Assembly (NCBI RefSeq): GCF_913054395.1
Contig: NZ_CAJXIP010000010.1
Span: forward strand, 1-50,079
Direction: 5' to 3'
Source: an uncultured Roseovarius sp.
GTDB lineage: Bacteria; Pseudomonadota; Alphaproteobacteria; Rhodobacterales; Rhodobacteraceae
DNA length: 50,079 bases
Made by a program: the position numbers and the translations under genes. The notes under the pieces are model-generated. The model was not told the origin of the DNA. It ran no database searches and saw nothing but the letters and a program-made list of their open reading frames with translations. This document shows positions 10,719-20,903 of this stretch, piece after piece. Positions within the stretch are counted from its first letter, which is position 1; each line of letters opens with the position of its first letter.

Positions 10719-11618
10719 ATGGAAAACCTGCGCGGCAGCATTCTGATGGTTCTGGCGATGGCCGGTTTCGCGCTTGAGGACATGTTCATCAAGCGCTTGG
10801 CGGTGAACCTTCCGGTGGGGCAGATTCTGATTTTCCTCGGCATCGGCGGGGCGGTCATCTTTGCCCTGATTGCCCGGTCTCGGGGCAGTCGGCTTTTTTC
10901 ACGCGATCTTGTCTCTCGCCCTGTCCTGCTGCGCAATTTCGGCGAGCTGATCGGCACCATCGGCTTTGTCACCGCGATTGCGCTTACGCCGCTGTCCTCG
11001 GCCTCGGCAATCCTTCAGGCGACGCCGCTGGCCGTCACCCTTGGCGCAGCGCTTTTCCTTGGCGAAAGCGTCGGCTGGCGCCGTTGGAGCGCGATTCTCG
11101 TCGGTTTCTGCGGGGTTCTGATGGTGATCCGCCCCGGCCTGCAAGGCTTTGAACCGGCATCGCTTTTCGCGGTGCAGGGGGTGATTGGCCTTGCCATCCG
11201 TGACCTCGCCACCCGCGCCGTACCGCGCAGCATTTCGTCGATGCAACTGTCGACCTATGCCTTTGCCACACTGGTCCCTGCGGGATTTATCCTCTTGGCG
11301 ATCTCGGGCACCCCCGCCGTGCCAACGGCGATGGATTGGCGCGATTTCGGCTTTGCGATGATCACCGGAGTGGCCGCCTATTACGCAATTGTCGCGGCAA
11401 TGCGGCTTGGCGATGTGGCGGTGATCACGCCGTTTCGCTACTCACGCCTCGTCTTTGCGCTGATCATCGGCACCACATTGTTTGGCGAGCGCCCCGATGT
11501 CTGGACCCTGACCGGTGCGGCGATCATCATCGCCTCTGGTCTCTACACCTTTCTGCGCGAACGCCGTCAGGCCCGCCGTTCTGTCGCGCCAAGCGCCGTC
11601 ACCCTGCCGCGCGCGTGA
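10719..11618 (+). CDS. EamA/DMT-family transporter
   Basis: A 299-residue inner-membrane protein with ten predicted helices in two repeated EamA halves, of the drug/metabolite transporter superfamily. The first half includes FAL-EDMFIKRLA and PLSSASAILQATPLAVTLGAALFLGE. The second half repeats the pattern with TPFRYSRLVFALIIGTTLFGERPD. Members export metabolites such as amino acids, nucleosides or S-adenosylmethionine. It is transcribed alone, 76 bases after the CDF gene and 107 before enolase. Substrate unknown. Confidence 0.87.
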   Translation: MENLRGSILMVLAMAGFALEDMFIKRLAVNLPVGQILIFLGIGGAVIFALIARSRGSRLFSRDLVSRPVLLRNFGELIGTIGFVTAIALTPLSSASAILQATPLAVTLGAALFLGESVGWRRWSAILVGFCGVLMVIRPGLQGFEPASLFAVQGVIGLAIRDLATRAVPRSISSMQLSTYAFATLVPAGFILLAISGTPAVPTAMDWRDFGFAMITGVAAYYAIVAAMRLGDVAVITPFRYSRLVFALIIGTTLFGERPDVWTLTGAAIIIASGLYTFLRERRQARRSVAPSAVTLPRA

Positions 11619-11689
11619 TCACCGGGGCCGCGCCGGGGCCCATGTTAGCACTACCTGTCGCAGTTTCCATTGGTCGCGAAACTTGCTAA

Positions 11690-13003
<1,314 letters not shown>

Positions 13004-13027
13004 GGCCCTGTGACGGAGCAGACCTGA

Positions 13028-13058
13028 AAGGGCGCCCCCGCAATCGGGGCGCCCTTTT
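13028..13058 (+). terminator. Rho-independent terminator after eno
   Basis: AAGGGCGCCCC (13028-13038) pairs with GGGGCGCCCTT (13046-13056) around a 7-base loop and is followed by T residues. It lies between enolase and the convergent lipoprotein gene. Its own A-run at the left makes it usable in both directions. Confidence 0.9.
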
Positions 13059-13063
13059 CTCAT

Positions 13064-13339
13064 TTACGGGCAAGGCGCGCGATAATAGGTGCCATCGCCA
13101 CGCGCATAGGCGCAATTGCCGGTCGCGGTGTTCTGCGCCACCAGGGTGCCGGCGGCGGCACCGGCCAATGCGGCTATCAAGCGCCAGTCGTCGTCGGCGC
13201 CAAATGCCTCGGCGGTGATAAGCCCCGCCGCGGCGCCCCCTGCCACCCCGGCGACAGTTCTCGACTCCGGCGACATCCCCTCGCAGGCGCCAAGGGTCAA
13301 AACCGACGCACTCGCGGCCAATATCATCCAAATCTTCAT
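13064..13339 (-). CDS. Small glycine-rich lipoprotein
   Basis: A 91-residue protein with a lipoprotein signal MKIWMILAASASVLTLGAC, whose lipobox L-G-A-C ends at residue 19. A glycine/alanine-rich segment (VAGVAGGAAAGLITAEAFG, then AALAGAAAGTLVAQ) follows, of the 'glycine zipper' kind found in outer-membrane lipoproteins. The C-terminus holds CAYARGDGTYYRAPCP with two Cys. The start follows AGGAGAG on the minus strand; the open frame extends upstream to 13477 but without a signal. Function unknown; an envelope role is inferred. Confidence 0.75.
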   Translation of the reverse strand: MKIWMILAASASVLTLGACEGMSPESRTVAGVAGGAAAGLITAEAFGADDDWRLIAALAGAAAGTLVAQNTATGNCAYARGDGTYYRAPCP

Positions 13340-13591
13340 GCATCTCTCCTTTCCATTCCGACGGCGGGCGCATGGCGCGCGCCATCCAGCCAATCGCTGA
13401 CCTTTCCAGAGTATATCGCCCTGATCCGGCGGCCTTTTGCGAAAGATCATGCGCCGCAGGAAATTACCCGGCGTCACCGGGCCCGAAATCTTCGGTCAGT
13501 TTGACACCGATCAATGCCGGCATGCGCCGTGCCCCTAGGCTCAAGCCTTGCAGGCCGCCTTTTTGCCCTGCCGGAAAACAGGAGATCCACA

Positions 13592-13753
13592 ATGAACAGA
13601 CTGGCCATGCTGTTGCTTGCGCTCATGACAACGGGGTTTCTCTCGGCCTGTGCCGATGACAAACACTATCCTCTCTCTGGCGAGGAATGCGCCCCCGGTG
13701 ACCCGGTTCAGGATCTGGAGCCCGTAGCGGCCGATTGCGTGCCGGGCGTCTAG
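13592..13753 (+). CDS. Very small lipoprotein (53 aa)
   Basis: The protein starts MNRLAMLLLALMTTGFLSAC with a clear lipobox (L-S-A-C, Cys 20). Only about 33 acidic residues remain after processing, with two more cysteines in the tail (EECAPGDP and ADCVPGV). ATG 13592 follows GGAGATCC at good spacing. It is convergent with pgi. Family not recognised; entericidin-like small lipoproteins are comparable in size only. Confidence 0.65.
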   Translation: MNRLAMLLLALMTTGFLSACADDKHYPLSGEECAPGDPVQDLEPVAADCVPGV

Positions 13754-13766
13754 GGCCGAAAGCGCG

Positions 13767-15368
13767 CTAGGTCAGGTTGCGTATATAATCGACCAACTGG
13801 CGCGTCGAAGCGTCCTTGTCGGCACCGTCGCGTTCGCCGGTCAGTATCGGTTCAATCCTTGCAGCCAGCACCTTGCCAAGCTCGACCCCCCACTGATCGA
13901 AGGAATTTATGCCAAGGATCACCCCTTCGACAAACACCCGGTGCTCGTAAAGCGCAATGATCTGCCCCAAGCGACGCGGGGTGAGCTGATCATAGATAAG
14001 CGTTGTTGACGGGCGGTTGCCTGGAAAAACCCGGTGCGCGGCCTGGCGTTCGAGTTCGGCCGCGCTCAGGCCCGTGTCGGCCAGAAGCGCGCGCGCCTGT
14101 TCCAGGCTTCGCCCGCGCATGAGCGCCACCGACTGCGCCAGGCAATTGGCCAGCAAAAGCCGGTGATGATGCGCAAGGTCCGGTTCGTGGCCCTTGGCCG
14201 CGACCATGAATTCGCAGGGGATGACGGCGGTGCCCTGATGGATCAGCTGATAAAAGGCGTGCTGGCCATTGGTGCCGGGTTCGCCCCAGACCACCGGCCC
14301 CGAGGGCCCGTCAAGTGCCGCGCCCTGCATGGTGACGCCCTTGCCGTTGCTCTCCATTTCAAGCTGTTGCAGATAGGCCGGAAGCCGCGCCAGACGCTGA
14401 TCATAAGGCAGGACCGCGCGGGTGCCGTGGCCGCGCACCTGATGATGCCAGACGCCGACAAGCGCCAGCATCACCGGCATGTTGTCAAGCGGCGCGGCAG
14501 ATTGAAAATGCCGGTCCATCGCCTCGGCGCCAGCAAGAAACTCGGTGAACCGCTCTGCCCCGATGGCGATCATCAGCGCAAGGCCGATCGGTCCCCAGAC
14601 CGAATAGCGCCCACCGACATAATCGCCAAAGCCAAAGACACGTTCGGGGGCTATCCCGAATTCGGCCGTTTTATCCAGCGCCGAGGACACCGCGACGAAC
14701 TGCCTGGCCGGATCCGTGACTGCCCGCCCCATCCAGGCCCGCGCGGTTGCGGCATTGGTCATGGTTTCAATCGTGGTAAAGGTTTTCGAGGCCACGATCA
14801 CAAGCGTCCGCTGTGGATCAAGCCCTTGCAGGCAATCGGAAATATCGGCCCCGTCCACATTCGCTACAAAATGGCAGCGCGGCCCGTCATGATAGGGCCG
14901 CAGCGCCATGACCGCCATTTCCGGGCCAAGATGCGATCCGCCGATGCCGATATTGACGATATCGGTGATCGTGCCGCCTTCGCCCCTGAACCGCCCGGCT
15001 CGGATGTCTTCGGCAAACGCCTGCATCCGGGCTCGTGTCGTGTTGATCCCGGGCATCACATCCTCGCCCGCGACCAGAACCGGCCCGCCGCTCAGGTTGC
15101 GCAGGGCGGTGTGCAGCACGGGCCGGTCTTCGGTTTCATTGATTGGATCGCCGCGAAACATCATTGCCCGCCGCCCGGGCACATCGCGCGCCTCGATCAG
15201 GTCAACCAGCGCCGCGCGCGTCTCTTCGGTCAGGCGGGTCTTGGAATAGTCAAACAACATCCCGTCAAAGCGCAGCGAGAACCGCGCGGCGCGATCGGTG
15301 TCTTCAAACAGGTCGACAATATCCGGCTGCTCGGCCCTGTCGGCCAAAGTCTTAAAGTCCTGCCACAT
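13767..15368 (-). CDS. pgi: Glucose-6-phosphate isomerase
   Basis: A 533-residue enzyme that interconverts glucose-6-phosphate and fructose-6-phosphate. It carries the family signatures [15 protein letters not shown] (residues about 138-152), [33 protein letters not shown] and the late [18 protein letters not shown] 15368 is used rather than the adjacent TTG because AGAGGT is well placed. It is the last gene of zwf-pgl-pgi, 24 bases after pgl. This grouping, without edd/eda alongside, channels glucose-6-phosphate into the oxidative pentose phosphate or Entner-Doudoroff route and lets fructose-6-phosphate cycle back. Confidence 0.97.
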   Translation of the reverse strand: MWQDFKTLADRAEQPDIVDLFEDTDRAARFSLRFDGMLFDYSKTRLTEETRAALVDLIEARDVPGRRAMMFRGDPINETEDRPVLHTALRNLSGGPVLVAGEDVMPGINTTRARMQAFAEDIRAGRFRGEGGTITDIVNIGIGGSHLGPEMAVMALRPYHDGPRCHFVANVDGADISDCLQGLDPQRTLVIVASKTFTTIETMTNAATARAWMGRAVTDPARQFVAVSSALDKTAEFGIAPERVFGFGDYVGGRYSVWGPIGLALMIAIGAERFTEFLAGAEAMDRHFQSAAPLDNMPVMLALVGVWHHQVRGHGTRAVLPYDQRLARLPAYLQQLEMESNGKGVTMQGAALDGPSGPVVWGEPGTNGQHAFYQLIHQGTAVIPCEFMVAAKGHEPDLAHHHRLLLANCLAQSVALMRGRSLEQARALLADTGLSAAELERQAAHRVFPGNRPSTTLIYDQLTPRRLGQIIALYEHRVFVEGVILGINSFDQWGVELGKVLAARIEPILTGERDGADKDASTRQLVDYIRNLT

Positions 15369-15392
15369 CAAAATACCTCTTACCCGGCCCTC

Positions 15393-16064
15393 TTACGGGG
15401 CCCAATGCACTGTTGCGCCTGACAGAACCGCCGCAATCGGTGCCTCGACAGGTCGCATGTAACGGGCGCGCTCAATGGCGGCGCGCTTTTGTTCGCCAGT
15501 GATGACGATATGTTTGCACAGCGCCTCGTCTAGCACGCGCGCCGAGAGTGTCACCCGCACCTCGGGCACGTTCGGTGCGCGCATCGGCACGAGGATCGGC
15601 GCGCGCGGTGCCAGTGCGTCCTCGAACCTGTCGGCGCCGGGGAAAAGCGAGGCCGTGTGCATATCCGCCCCCATTCCCAAAAGGCAGACTGCAATCGGCA
15701 GGTGCGGAACGATATTCGCCTCAAGCTCGGGCAAGACAGTCTCGGGCGTTTCGGCCTTGGCATAAAGCGGCAGGTAACGCGCCCTCGCGGCGCGCCCCGT
15801 CAAGAGGCGCTCGCGGATCAGCCGGGTATTCGATCGGATATGTGCCTCGGGCAGCCAGCGTTCGTCACTGAGAAGCACATCGACCCTGTCCCAATCAAGA
15901 TCGGCATCGCACAGATCATCAAACACCGGTCCCGGAGTCGTCCCGCCCGGCACCACGAAAAGCACACGGTCCTGATGGTCAAGTGCCGCCGTCAATTCCC
16001 CGGCCAGCACATTGGCCAGAGCAATCGCCAGCATTTCCGAATCCGCATATTCAACAAAACTCAT
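15393..16064 (-). CDS. pgl: 6-phosphogluconolactonase
   Basis: A 223-residue DevB-type lactonase that hydrolyses 6-phosphogluconolactone to 6-phosphogluconate, the second oxidative step after Zwf. Family patterns include VVPGGTTPGPVFDDL near residue 38, VLLSDERWLPEAHIRSN, the catalytic-region GMGADMHTASLFPG and VTLSARVLDEA. Its ATG overlaps the zwf stop (ATGA, 4 bases), so translation is coupled and the two enzymes are made together. Confidence 0.95.
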   Translation of the reverse strand: MSFVEYADSEMLAIALANVLAGELTAALDHQDRVLFVVPGGTTPGPVFDDLCDADLDWDRVDVLLSDERWLPEAHIRSNTRLIRERLLTGRAARARYLPLYAKAETPETVLPELEANIVPHLPIAVCLLGMGADMHTASLFPGADRFEDALAPRAPILVPMRAPNVPEVRVTLSARVLDEALCKHIVITGEQKRAAIERARYMRPVEAPIAAVLSGATVHWAP

Positions 16065-17515
16065 GGCTTGATCTCCCTCCAGCGACGTCCGTCGCGATGC
16101 ATCAGCATAAGCGCCTCGTCGGGGCCGGAACTTCCCGACACATAGGGCATCGGCGCCGCTGCGCTTTCGGCCCAGTCGGCGATGATCGGATCGGTCCAGG
16201 CCCAGGCCGCCTCGACTTCGTCACCGCGCATGAACAGGGTTTGGTTGCCACGGATCACATCCATGATAAGGCGCTCGTAAGCGTCTGGAAAATCCGAATC
16301 TTCCGGTCCCAAAGCCTCGGCAAAGGTCATGTCGAGCGGCACATCTATAAGGCGCATGCCCCCCGGCCCCGGCTCTTTGATGGTCACCCCAAGCTCGATC
16401 CCCTCATTGGGTTGCAGGCGGATCGTCAGGATATTGCGGTGCCGTCCCGCATCTGCGCCAAAGATCGAATGCGGCGCGTCCTTGAACACCACCGCAATTT
16501 CGCTGGCACGGTCACGCAGGCGTTTGCCGGTGCGCAGGTAAAACGGCGTACCGGCCCACCGCCAATTGCTGATCAGCGCCTTGAGGGCGACAAAGCTTTC
16601 GGTCGTGCTTTCGGGGTCCTCGACCTGGGTTCGGTAATCGGGCCTGTCGCCCTGCGCCTCGTATTGGCCGCGCACCACATCGGCGCCCCTGACCGGATCA
16701 AGCGCGCGAATGACCTTGAGCTTTTCGTCACGCACCGCATCGGGATCGAACTTTGCCGGGGGTTCCATCGCGATCAGGCACAACAGCTGCATCATGTGGT
16801 TTTGCACCATGTCGCGCATGGCGCCGGATTTGTCATAATAATCGCCGCGCCCGCCGACGCCGACGGATTCCGCCACAGTGATCTGGATGTGATCGACATA
16901 TTGGCTGTTCCAGAGGGGCTCGAACAGGACATTGCCAAACCGGATTGCCATCAGGTTCTGAACGGTTTCCTTGCCCAGATAATGGTCGATCCGGTAAATC
17001 TGGCTTTCGTCGAAATGCAGCGCCAGCACCCGGTTCAGATCGCGCGCGGTTTCCAGATCGCGGCCGAACGGCTTTTCCACCACGATGCGGCTTGTCTCAT
17101 CCGCCATGCCATGCAGGTGCAACCGCATCGCCAGATCGCCAAACAGCGAGGGCGCCACCGAGAAATAGAACGCCCGGATCCGATCCGAACGCATCAGCCC
17201 CGCCAGTTCGCCCCAGCCCCCATCGCCGCGCGCGTCCAGCGTGACATAGTGCACCATACCGAGAAATGCCGATAAGTCCTCTTCAAGCCCGGTTTCTTCG
17301 CCGCCATGTTTCAAAATGGCCGTCTTGACGAACCCCTTGAACGCGGTGCTGTCCATATCGCCACGTGCCGCCCCGATCAGCCGCACATCGCCCTCGATCT
17401 GACCGGCGACAAAGCGGCGGAACAGTGCGGGCCAGATCTTGCGGCGGGCAAGGTCGCCCGTGCCGCCGAAAATCACCAGATCAAAGGGTTCTACCGGGAT
17501 CACCCGCGACGCCAT
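16061..17515 (-). CDS. zwf: Glucose-6-phosphate 1-dehydrogenase
   Basis: A 484-residue enzyme that oxidises glucose-6-phosphate to 6-phosphogluconolactone with NAD(P)+. The nucleotide-binding motif DLVIFGGTGDLARRK is near residue 10, the active-site region RIDHYLGKETVQNL near 175, and RTGKRL near 340. ATG 17515 is chosen because AGGAGT precedes it and the protein then starts directly before the Rossmann strand; the frame is open 28 codons further up. First gene of the zwf-pgl-pgi operon. Divergent from the radical SAM gene at 17685. Confidence 0.97.
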   Translation of the reverse strand: MASRVIPVEPFDLVIFGGTGDLARRKIWPALFRRFVAGQIEGDVRLIGAARGDMDSTAFKGFVKTAILKHGGEETGLEEDLSAFLGMVHYVTLDARGDGGWGELAGLMRSDRIRAFYFSVAPSLFGDLAMRLHLHGMADETSRIVVEKPFGRDLETARDLNRVLALHFDESQIYRIDHYLGKETVQNLMAIRFGNVLFEPLWNSQYVDHIQITVAESVGVGGRGDYYDKSGAMRDMVQNHMMQLLCLIAMEPPAKFDPDAVRDEKLKVIRALDPVRGADVVRGQYEAQGDRPDYRTQVEDPESTTESFVALKALISNWRWAGTPFYLRTGKRLRDRASEIAVVFKDAPHSIFGADAGRHRNILTIRLQPNEGIELGVTIKEPGPGGMRLIDVPLDMTFAEALGPEDSDFPDAYERLIMDVIRGNQTLFMRGDEVEAAWAWTDPIIADWAESAAAPMPYVSGSSGPDEALMLMHRDGRRWREIKP

Positions 17516-17684
17516 GACGACCACTCCTGCTTTGCCGCCTCCGATAGGTTCGGATGACGCACCTTCCTTGGCAACTGTAACACGTCGTGAGGTCTTCACA
17601 ATGGCGTCAAGCGACGTCAGACGCCTTCACTTGCCTGTTAGCAGAAGATAGGCGACAAAAAGAAAACAGAAAGCGGATTGCAGA

Positions 17685-18638
17685 ATGAAAGATGTTGTTG
17701 CGGGCCCGGCCAATCTGGGCAAGTTTCAGGACCCCGATGTCACTGCCGATGGCCAGACCCGTGCCAGCGTGGCGCTCAGCCATCCGGAAACATTGTGGTT
17801 CAACACCGGAACGCTGTGCAATATCGAATGCTCCAACTGCTATATCCTCAGTTCTCCCACCAATGATGCGCTGGTCTATATCACCGAATCGGAAGTCCGT
17901 GATTACCTGAAACAGATTTCCGAACGCGGCTGGCCGATCACCGAAATCGGCTTTACCGGCGGCGAGCCCTTCATGAACCCCGAGATGATCGCCATGGCGC
18001 GTGCTGCGCTTGAGGCCGGTCACGAGGTGCTGATCCTGACCAACGCCATGCGCCCGATGATGCGCAAGAGCATGCGCGCGGGCCTGCTTGATCTGGCCCA
18101 AAACTGGCGCGACAAACTCACCCTGCGGATTTCGCTCGATCACTGGTCACAGGAACTGCACGATGAAGAGCGTGGCAAGAACGCCTTCAGGCACAGCATC
18201 GAGGGCATGCAATGGCTGCGTGACAATGGCCTGCGCATGACCGTTGCCGGGCGCACCCTCTGGGGCGAGAGCGAGGCCCAATCGCGCGAGGGCTATCGCC
18301 GCCTTTACGCCGAACATGGCTTTGACATCGACGCCGACAACCCTGCCGCCACGGTGCTTTTCCCGGAAATGGATGAAACCGCCGAAGTGCCCGAGATCAC
18401 CACCGCCTGTTGGGGCATCCTCGACAAGGATCCCAGGGATACGATGTGCGCCTCGTCGCGCATGGTGGTGAAACGCAAGGGCGCCGAGAAACCGGCGGTT
18501 CTGGCCTGTACCCTGCTTCCCTATGCGCCCGAGTTCGAGCTGGGCGAGACATTGGCCGAGGCCGAGCGCGACGTCGCGCTCAACCATCCCCATTGCGCCA
18601 AATTCTGCGTTCTGGGCGGGGCAAGCTGTTCGGGGTGA
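17685..18638 (+). CDS. Radical SAM protein with Cys-rich C-terminus
   Basis: A 317-residue radical SAM enzyme. The 4Fe-4S site is CNIECSNC (residues about 45-52, spacing C-x3-C-x2-C), followed by the glycine motif GFTGGEPFMNPE that positions SAM. The last third has further cysteines (ACWG, TMCASS, LACTLL) and ends HCAKFCVLGGASCSG, which suggests an auxiliary Fe-S cluster as in SPASM/Twitch enzymes. These use 5'-deoxyadenosyl radical chemistry for peptide or cofactor modification. No precursor peptide is obvious nearby. The M48 protease gene begins 61 bases downstream. Substrate unknown. Confidence 0.85.
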   Translation: MKDVVAGPANLGKFQDPDVTADGQTRASVALSHPETLWFNTGTLCNIECSNCYILSSPTNDALVYITESEVRDYLKQISERGWPITEIGFTGGEPFMNPEMIAMARAALEAGHEVLILTNAMRPMMRKSMRAGLLDLAQNWRDKLTLRISLDHWSQELHDEERGKNAFRHSIEGMQWLRDNGLRMTVAGRTLWGESEAQSREGYRRLYAEHGFDIDADNPAATVLFPEMDETAEVPEITTACWGILDKDPRDTMCASSRMVVKRKGAEKPAVLACTLLPYAPEFELGETLAEAERDVALNHPHCAKFCVLGGASCSG

Positions 18639-18699
18639 TCCGCGCCGCCGCCGCTTGGTCGCGCTTGTCAGCGCGCACACCCTGCCCCATATATCCGGT

Positions 18700-19392
18700 A
18701 TGATCCGTTTCACACCCATCCTGCTGGCGGTGCTTTACGCCTTTATCATGTATCGCTTTTCGGTCTGGCGCACCACGCGAGAGCTGGATGCGCAATCGAC
18801 CGAACTTGCCGATCCCTTGTTGAAAAACATGACCGACCGGATGGCGCGCGCGCTCGATATTCCGCGGGTGAGGGTTCATATCTATGAGATTGACCCGGTC
18901 AACGGTCTTGCCGCCCCCGATGGGCGCATCTTCATCACCCGTGGGTTTTATCGCAAGTTTCAGACCGGCGAGGTCACTGCCGATGAAATGGCCAGCGTGA
19001 TCGCTCACGAGCTGGGCCATGTGGCGCTTGGTCATTCACGGCGCCGGATGATCGACTTTTCCGGCCAAAACGCCCTGCGCACCGCTCTTGCCATGGTTCT
19101 GTCGCGCGTCTTGCCGGGCATCGGCGCCTGGATCGCCAGCGGGCTGACCCGGCTTTTGGCGGCGCGCCTGTCACGCGGCGATGAATACGAGGCCGACGCC
19201 TATGCCGCCGCCCTTTTGACCAAGGCCGGGATCGGAACGGCGCCGCAAAAGTCGCTGTTCACCAAGCTTGACGCCCTGACCCAGGGGGCAGGTGGCGTGA
19301 TGCCGGCCTGGCTTTTGAGCCATCCCAAGACAAGCGAGCGGATAGCGGCGATCGAAAAGCTGGAAACCCGCTGGCAGAATGCCGCTAAATAG
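18700..19392 (+). CDS. M48-family zinc metalloprotease
   Basis: A 230-residue membrane-anchored peptidase. An N-terminal hydrophobic helix (FTPILLAVLYAFIMYRF) is followed by the zinc motif HELGH (in VIAHELGHVALGHSRRRM) near residue 105. The third ligand region is RGDEYEADAYAAALLTKAG, typical of HtpX/Oma1-like M48 enzymes. LSHPKTSERIAAIEKLE near the end is another family feature. It probably degrades misfolded membrane or periplasmic proteins. ATG 18700 gives the membrane helix at the N-terminus. It follows the radical SAM gene in the same direction. Confidence 0.9.
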   Translation: MIRFTPILLAVLYAFIMYRFSVWRTTRELDAQSTELADPLLKNMTDRMARALDIPRVRVHIYEIDPVNGLAAPDGRIFITRGFYRKFQTGEVTADEMASVIAHELGHVALGHSRRRMIDFSGQNALRTALAMVLSRVLPGIGAWIASGLTRLLAARLSRGDEYEADAYAAALLTKAGIGTAPQKSLFTKLDALTQGAGGVMPAWLLSHPKTSERIAAIEKLETRWQNAAK

Positions 19393-19427
19393 GGCGCATC
19401 CCGGCGGTTTTGACCCATTCGAAATTT

Positions 19428-19437
19428 TTTGATCAAA
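19428..19437. promoter_or_regulatory. TTTGATCAAA palindrome, first copy
   Basis: TTTGATCAAA is a perfect 10-bp palindrome 66 bases before the first glutamine-synthetase-like gene. A longer version of the same palindrome (ATTTGATCAAAT) lies at 20879-20890 before the amidotransferase. Two copies before two genes of one pathway point to a shared regulator. Confidence 0.5.
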
Positions 19438-19502
19438 TTATCTTGGCAAAATCCGGGCCGAGCGGCTAGGTTATGAGAAATCATGTTCAGGATGTTTCCC
19501 AA

Positions 19503-20819
19503 ATGGACCTCTCACAGTTCCAGACCTTCCGCGTGGCCGCTTGTGATCTCAACGGCCGGATGCGCGGCAAGCGCCTGCCCGCCAGCCATGCCAGCAAACT
19601 AAAGGACGGCAGCGTGCGCATGCCGCTGTCGTCGCTCAACGTCGACATCTTCGGCGCCGATATCGAGAATTCGCCGCTGGTGTTTGAATCGGGCGATATC
19701 GACGGCCGCCTGATGCCCACCAATCGCGGCGCCGTGCCCCTGCCCTGGCTCGACGTGCCCCAGGGACTTGTGCCGATGGTGCTGCACAATGACGACGGCA
19801 CCCCCTTTGCGGGCGATCCGCGTCATGCGCTTGAACGGGTGCTTGCCCGCTTCGCGGCGCGCGGCTGGACGGTCGATGCCGCAACCGAACTTGAATTCAC
19901 CCTTGTCGACGATAGCGGGCGCGGTCTCAAGACCGTGCGCGATCCGCGCAGCGGGCGGCGGATGTCGGCCCCCGGCATCCTGTCGCTTGGCCAGATGGAC
20001 GCCTTTGACGAATTCCTGAGTGCGCTTTATTCCGCCGGCGCCGAGATGGAAATCCCCGTCGAAACCGCCGTCAGCGAAGCCGGGATAGGCCAGTTCGAAT
20101 TGACGCTGCATCACCAGACAGCGCTGCGCGCCGCTGATGATACATGGCTTTTCAAGACCATGATCAAGGGTCTGGCGCGCAAACATGGCTTTGTTGCCAC
20201 CTTCATGGCCAAGCCCTTCGAGGATGATACCGGCAACGGCATGCACATGCATTTTTCGGTTCTCGACGGTGAAGGGCGCAATGTCTTCAACGATGGCACC
20301 GAGGCAGGCACCGATATCATGCGGGCGGCGGTGGCGGGCTGTCTTGCGGCGATGCCGCCCTCAAGCCTGATCTTCGCGCCCAATGCCAATAGCTATACTC
20401 GCCTTGTGCCCGGCGCCCATGCGCCCACCGGGGCCGGCTGGGGCTATGAGAACCGCACCGTCGCGGTCCGCATTCCCGGCGGCCCGCCAAGCGCGCGGCG
20501 TATCGAGCACCGCGTGGCGGGCGGCGACATCAACCCCTACCTGAGCTTTGCCGCCATCCTTGGCGCCGCGATCACCGGCATCGAAGAGGGCATGACACCG
20601 CCCGCGCCGATCACGGGCAATGCCTATGAGGTCGACCTGCCGCAACTTGCCCCCGACTGGGACAGCGCGATTGACATTTTCGAGACCGACCCGATGATCG
20701 CCAAAATCTTCGAGCCCGAACTTATTCGCAACCTCGTAATGACCAAGCGGCAGGAGCTTGCGCGCATGGCCGAAATTCCGTCGCAACACCACTGGAAGAC
20801 CTATCTCGAAACGGTATAG
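19503..20819 (+). CDS. Glutamine-synthetase-family ligase (gamma-glutamylamine synthetase-like)
   Basis: A roughly 438-residue GS-fold ligase. Known relatives (PuuA, GlnA3/4) join glutamate to an amine such as putrescine with ATP. Visible GS features are the glutamate/metal helix AATELEFTLVD, the GS central motif TGNGMHMHFSVLDGEG, NSYTRLVPGAHAPTGAGWGYENRTVAVRIPGG and the arginine-rich ARRIEHRVAGGDINPYLSFAA. It lacks the Tyr-adenylylation region of housekeeping GlnA. ATG 19503 is chosen; ATG 19473 is possible. It heads the cluster with the amidotransferase, the second GS-like ligase and the FAD oxidase. The real amine may differ from putrescine. Confidence 0.85.
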   Translation: MDLSQFQTFRVAACDLNGRMRGKRLPASHASKLKDGSVRMPLSSLNVDIFGADIENSPLVFESGDIDGRLMPTNRGAVPLPWLDVPQGLVPMVLHNDDGTPFAGDPRHALERVLARFAARGWTVDAATELEFTLVDDSGRGLKTVRDPRSGRRMSAPGILSLGQMDAFDEFLSALYSAGAEMEIPVETAVSEAGIGQFELTLHHQTALRAADDTWLFKTMIKGLARKHGFVATFMAKPFEDDTGNGMHMHFSVLDGEGRNVFNDGTEAGTDIMRAAVAGCLAAMPPSSLIFAPNANSYTRLVPGAHAPTGAGWGYENRTVAVRIPGGPPSARRIEHRVAGGDINPYLSFAAILGAAITGIEEGMTPPAPITGNAYEVDLPQLAPDWDSAIDIFETDPMIAKIFEPELIRNLVMTKRQELARMAEIPSQHHWKTYLETV

Positions 20820-20878
20820 GCTGACCTCGTGCCAGGCTTTGTTCGGACCTCCCGGACGGCCCCGACGGCTATGTTTAA

Positions 20879-20890
20879 ATTTGATCAAAT
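20879..20890. promoter_or_regulatory. ATTTGATCAAAT palindrome, second copy
   Basis: A perfect 12-bp palindrome ending 13 bases before the ATG of the amidotransferase gene, matching the core at 19428-19437. Its position across the start of the leader suits a repressor site. Confidence 0.5.
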
Positions 20891-20903
20891 CACGAGAGAC
20901 CCC

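Noticed and set aside
19428-19441. An FNR/FnrL box at TTTGATCAAA
   Set aside because: The FNR consensus needs TTGAT-N4-ATCAA; here the halves are adjacent with a GATC core, so it does not fit.
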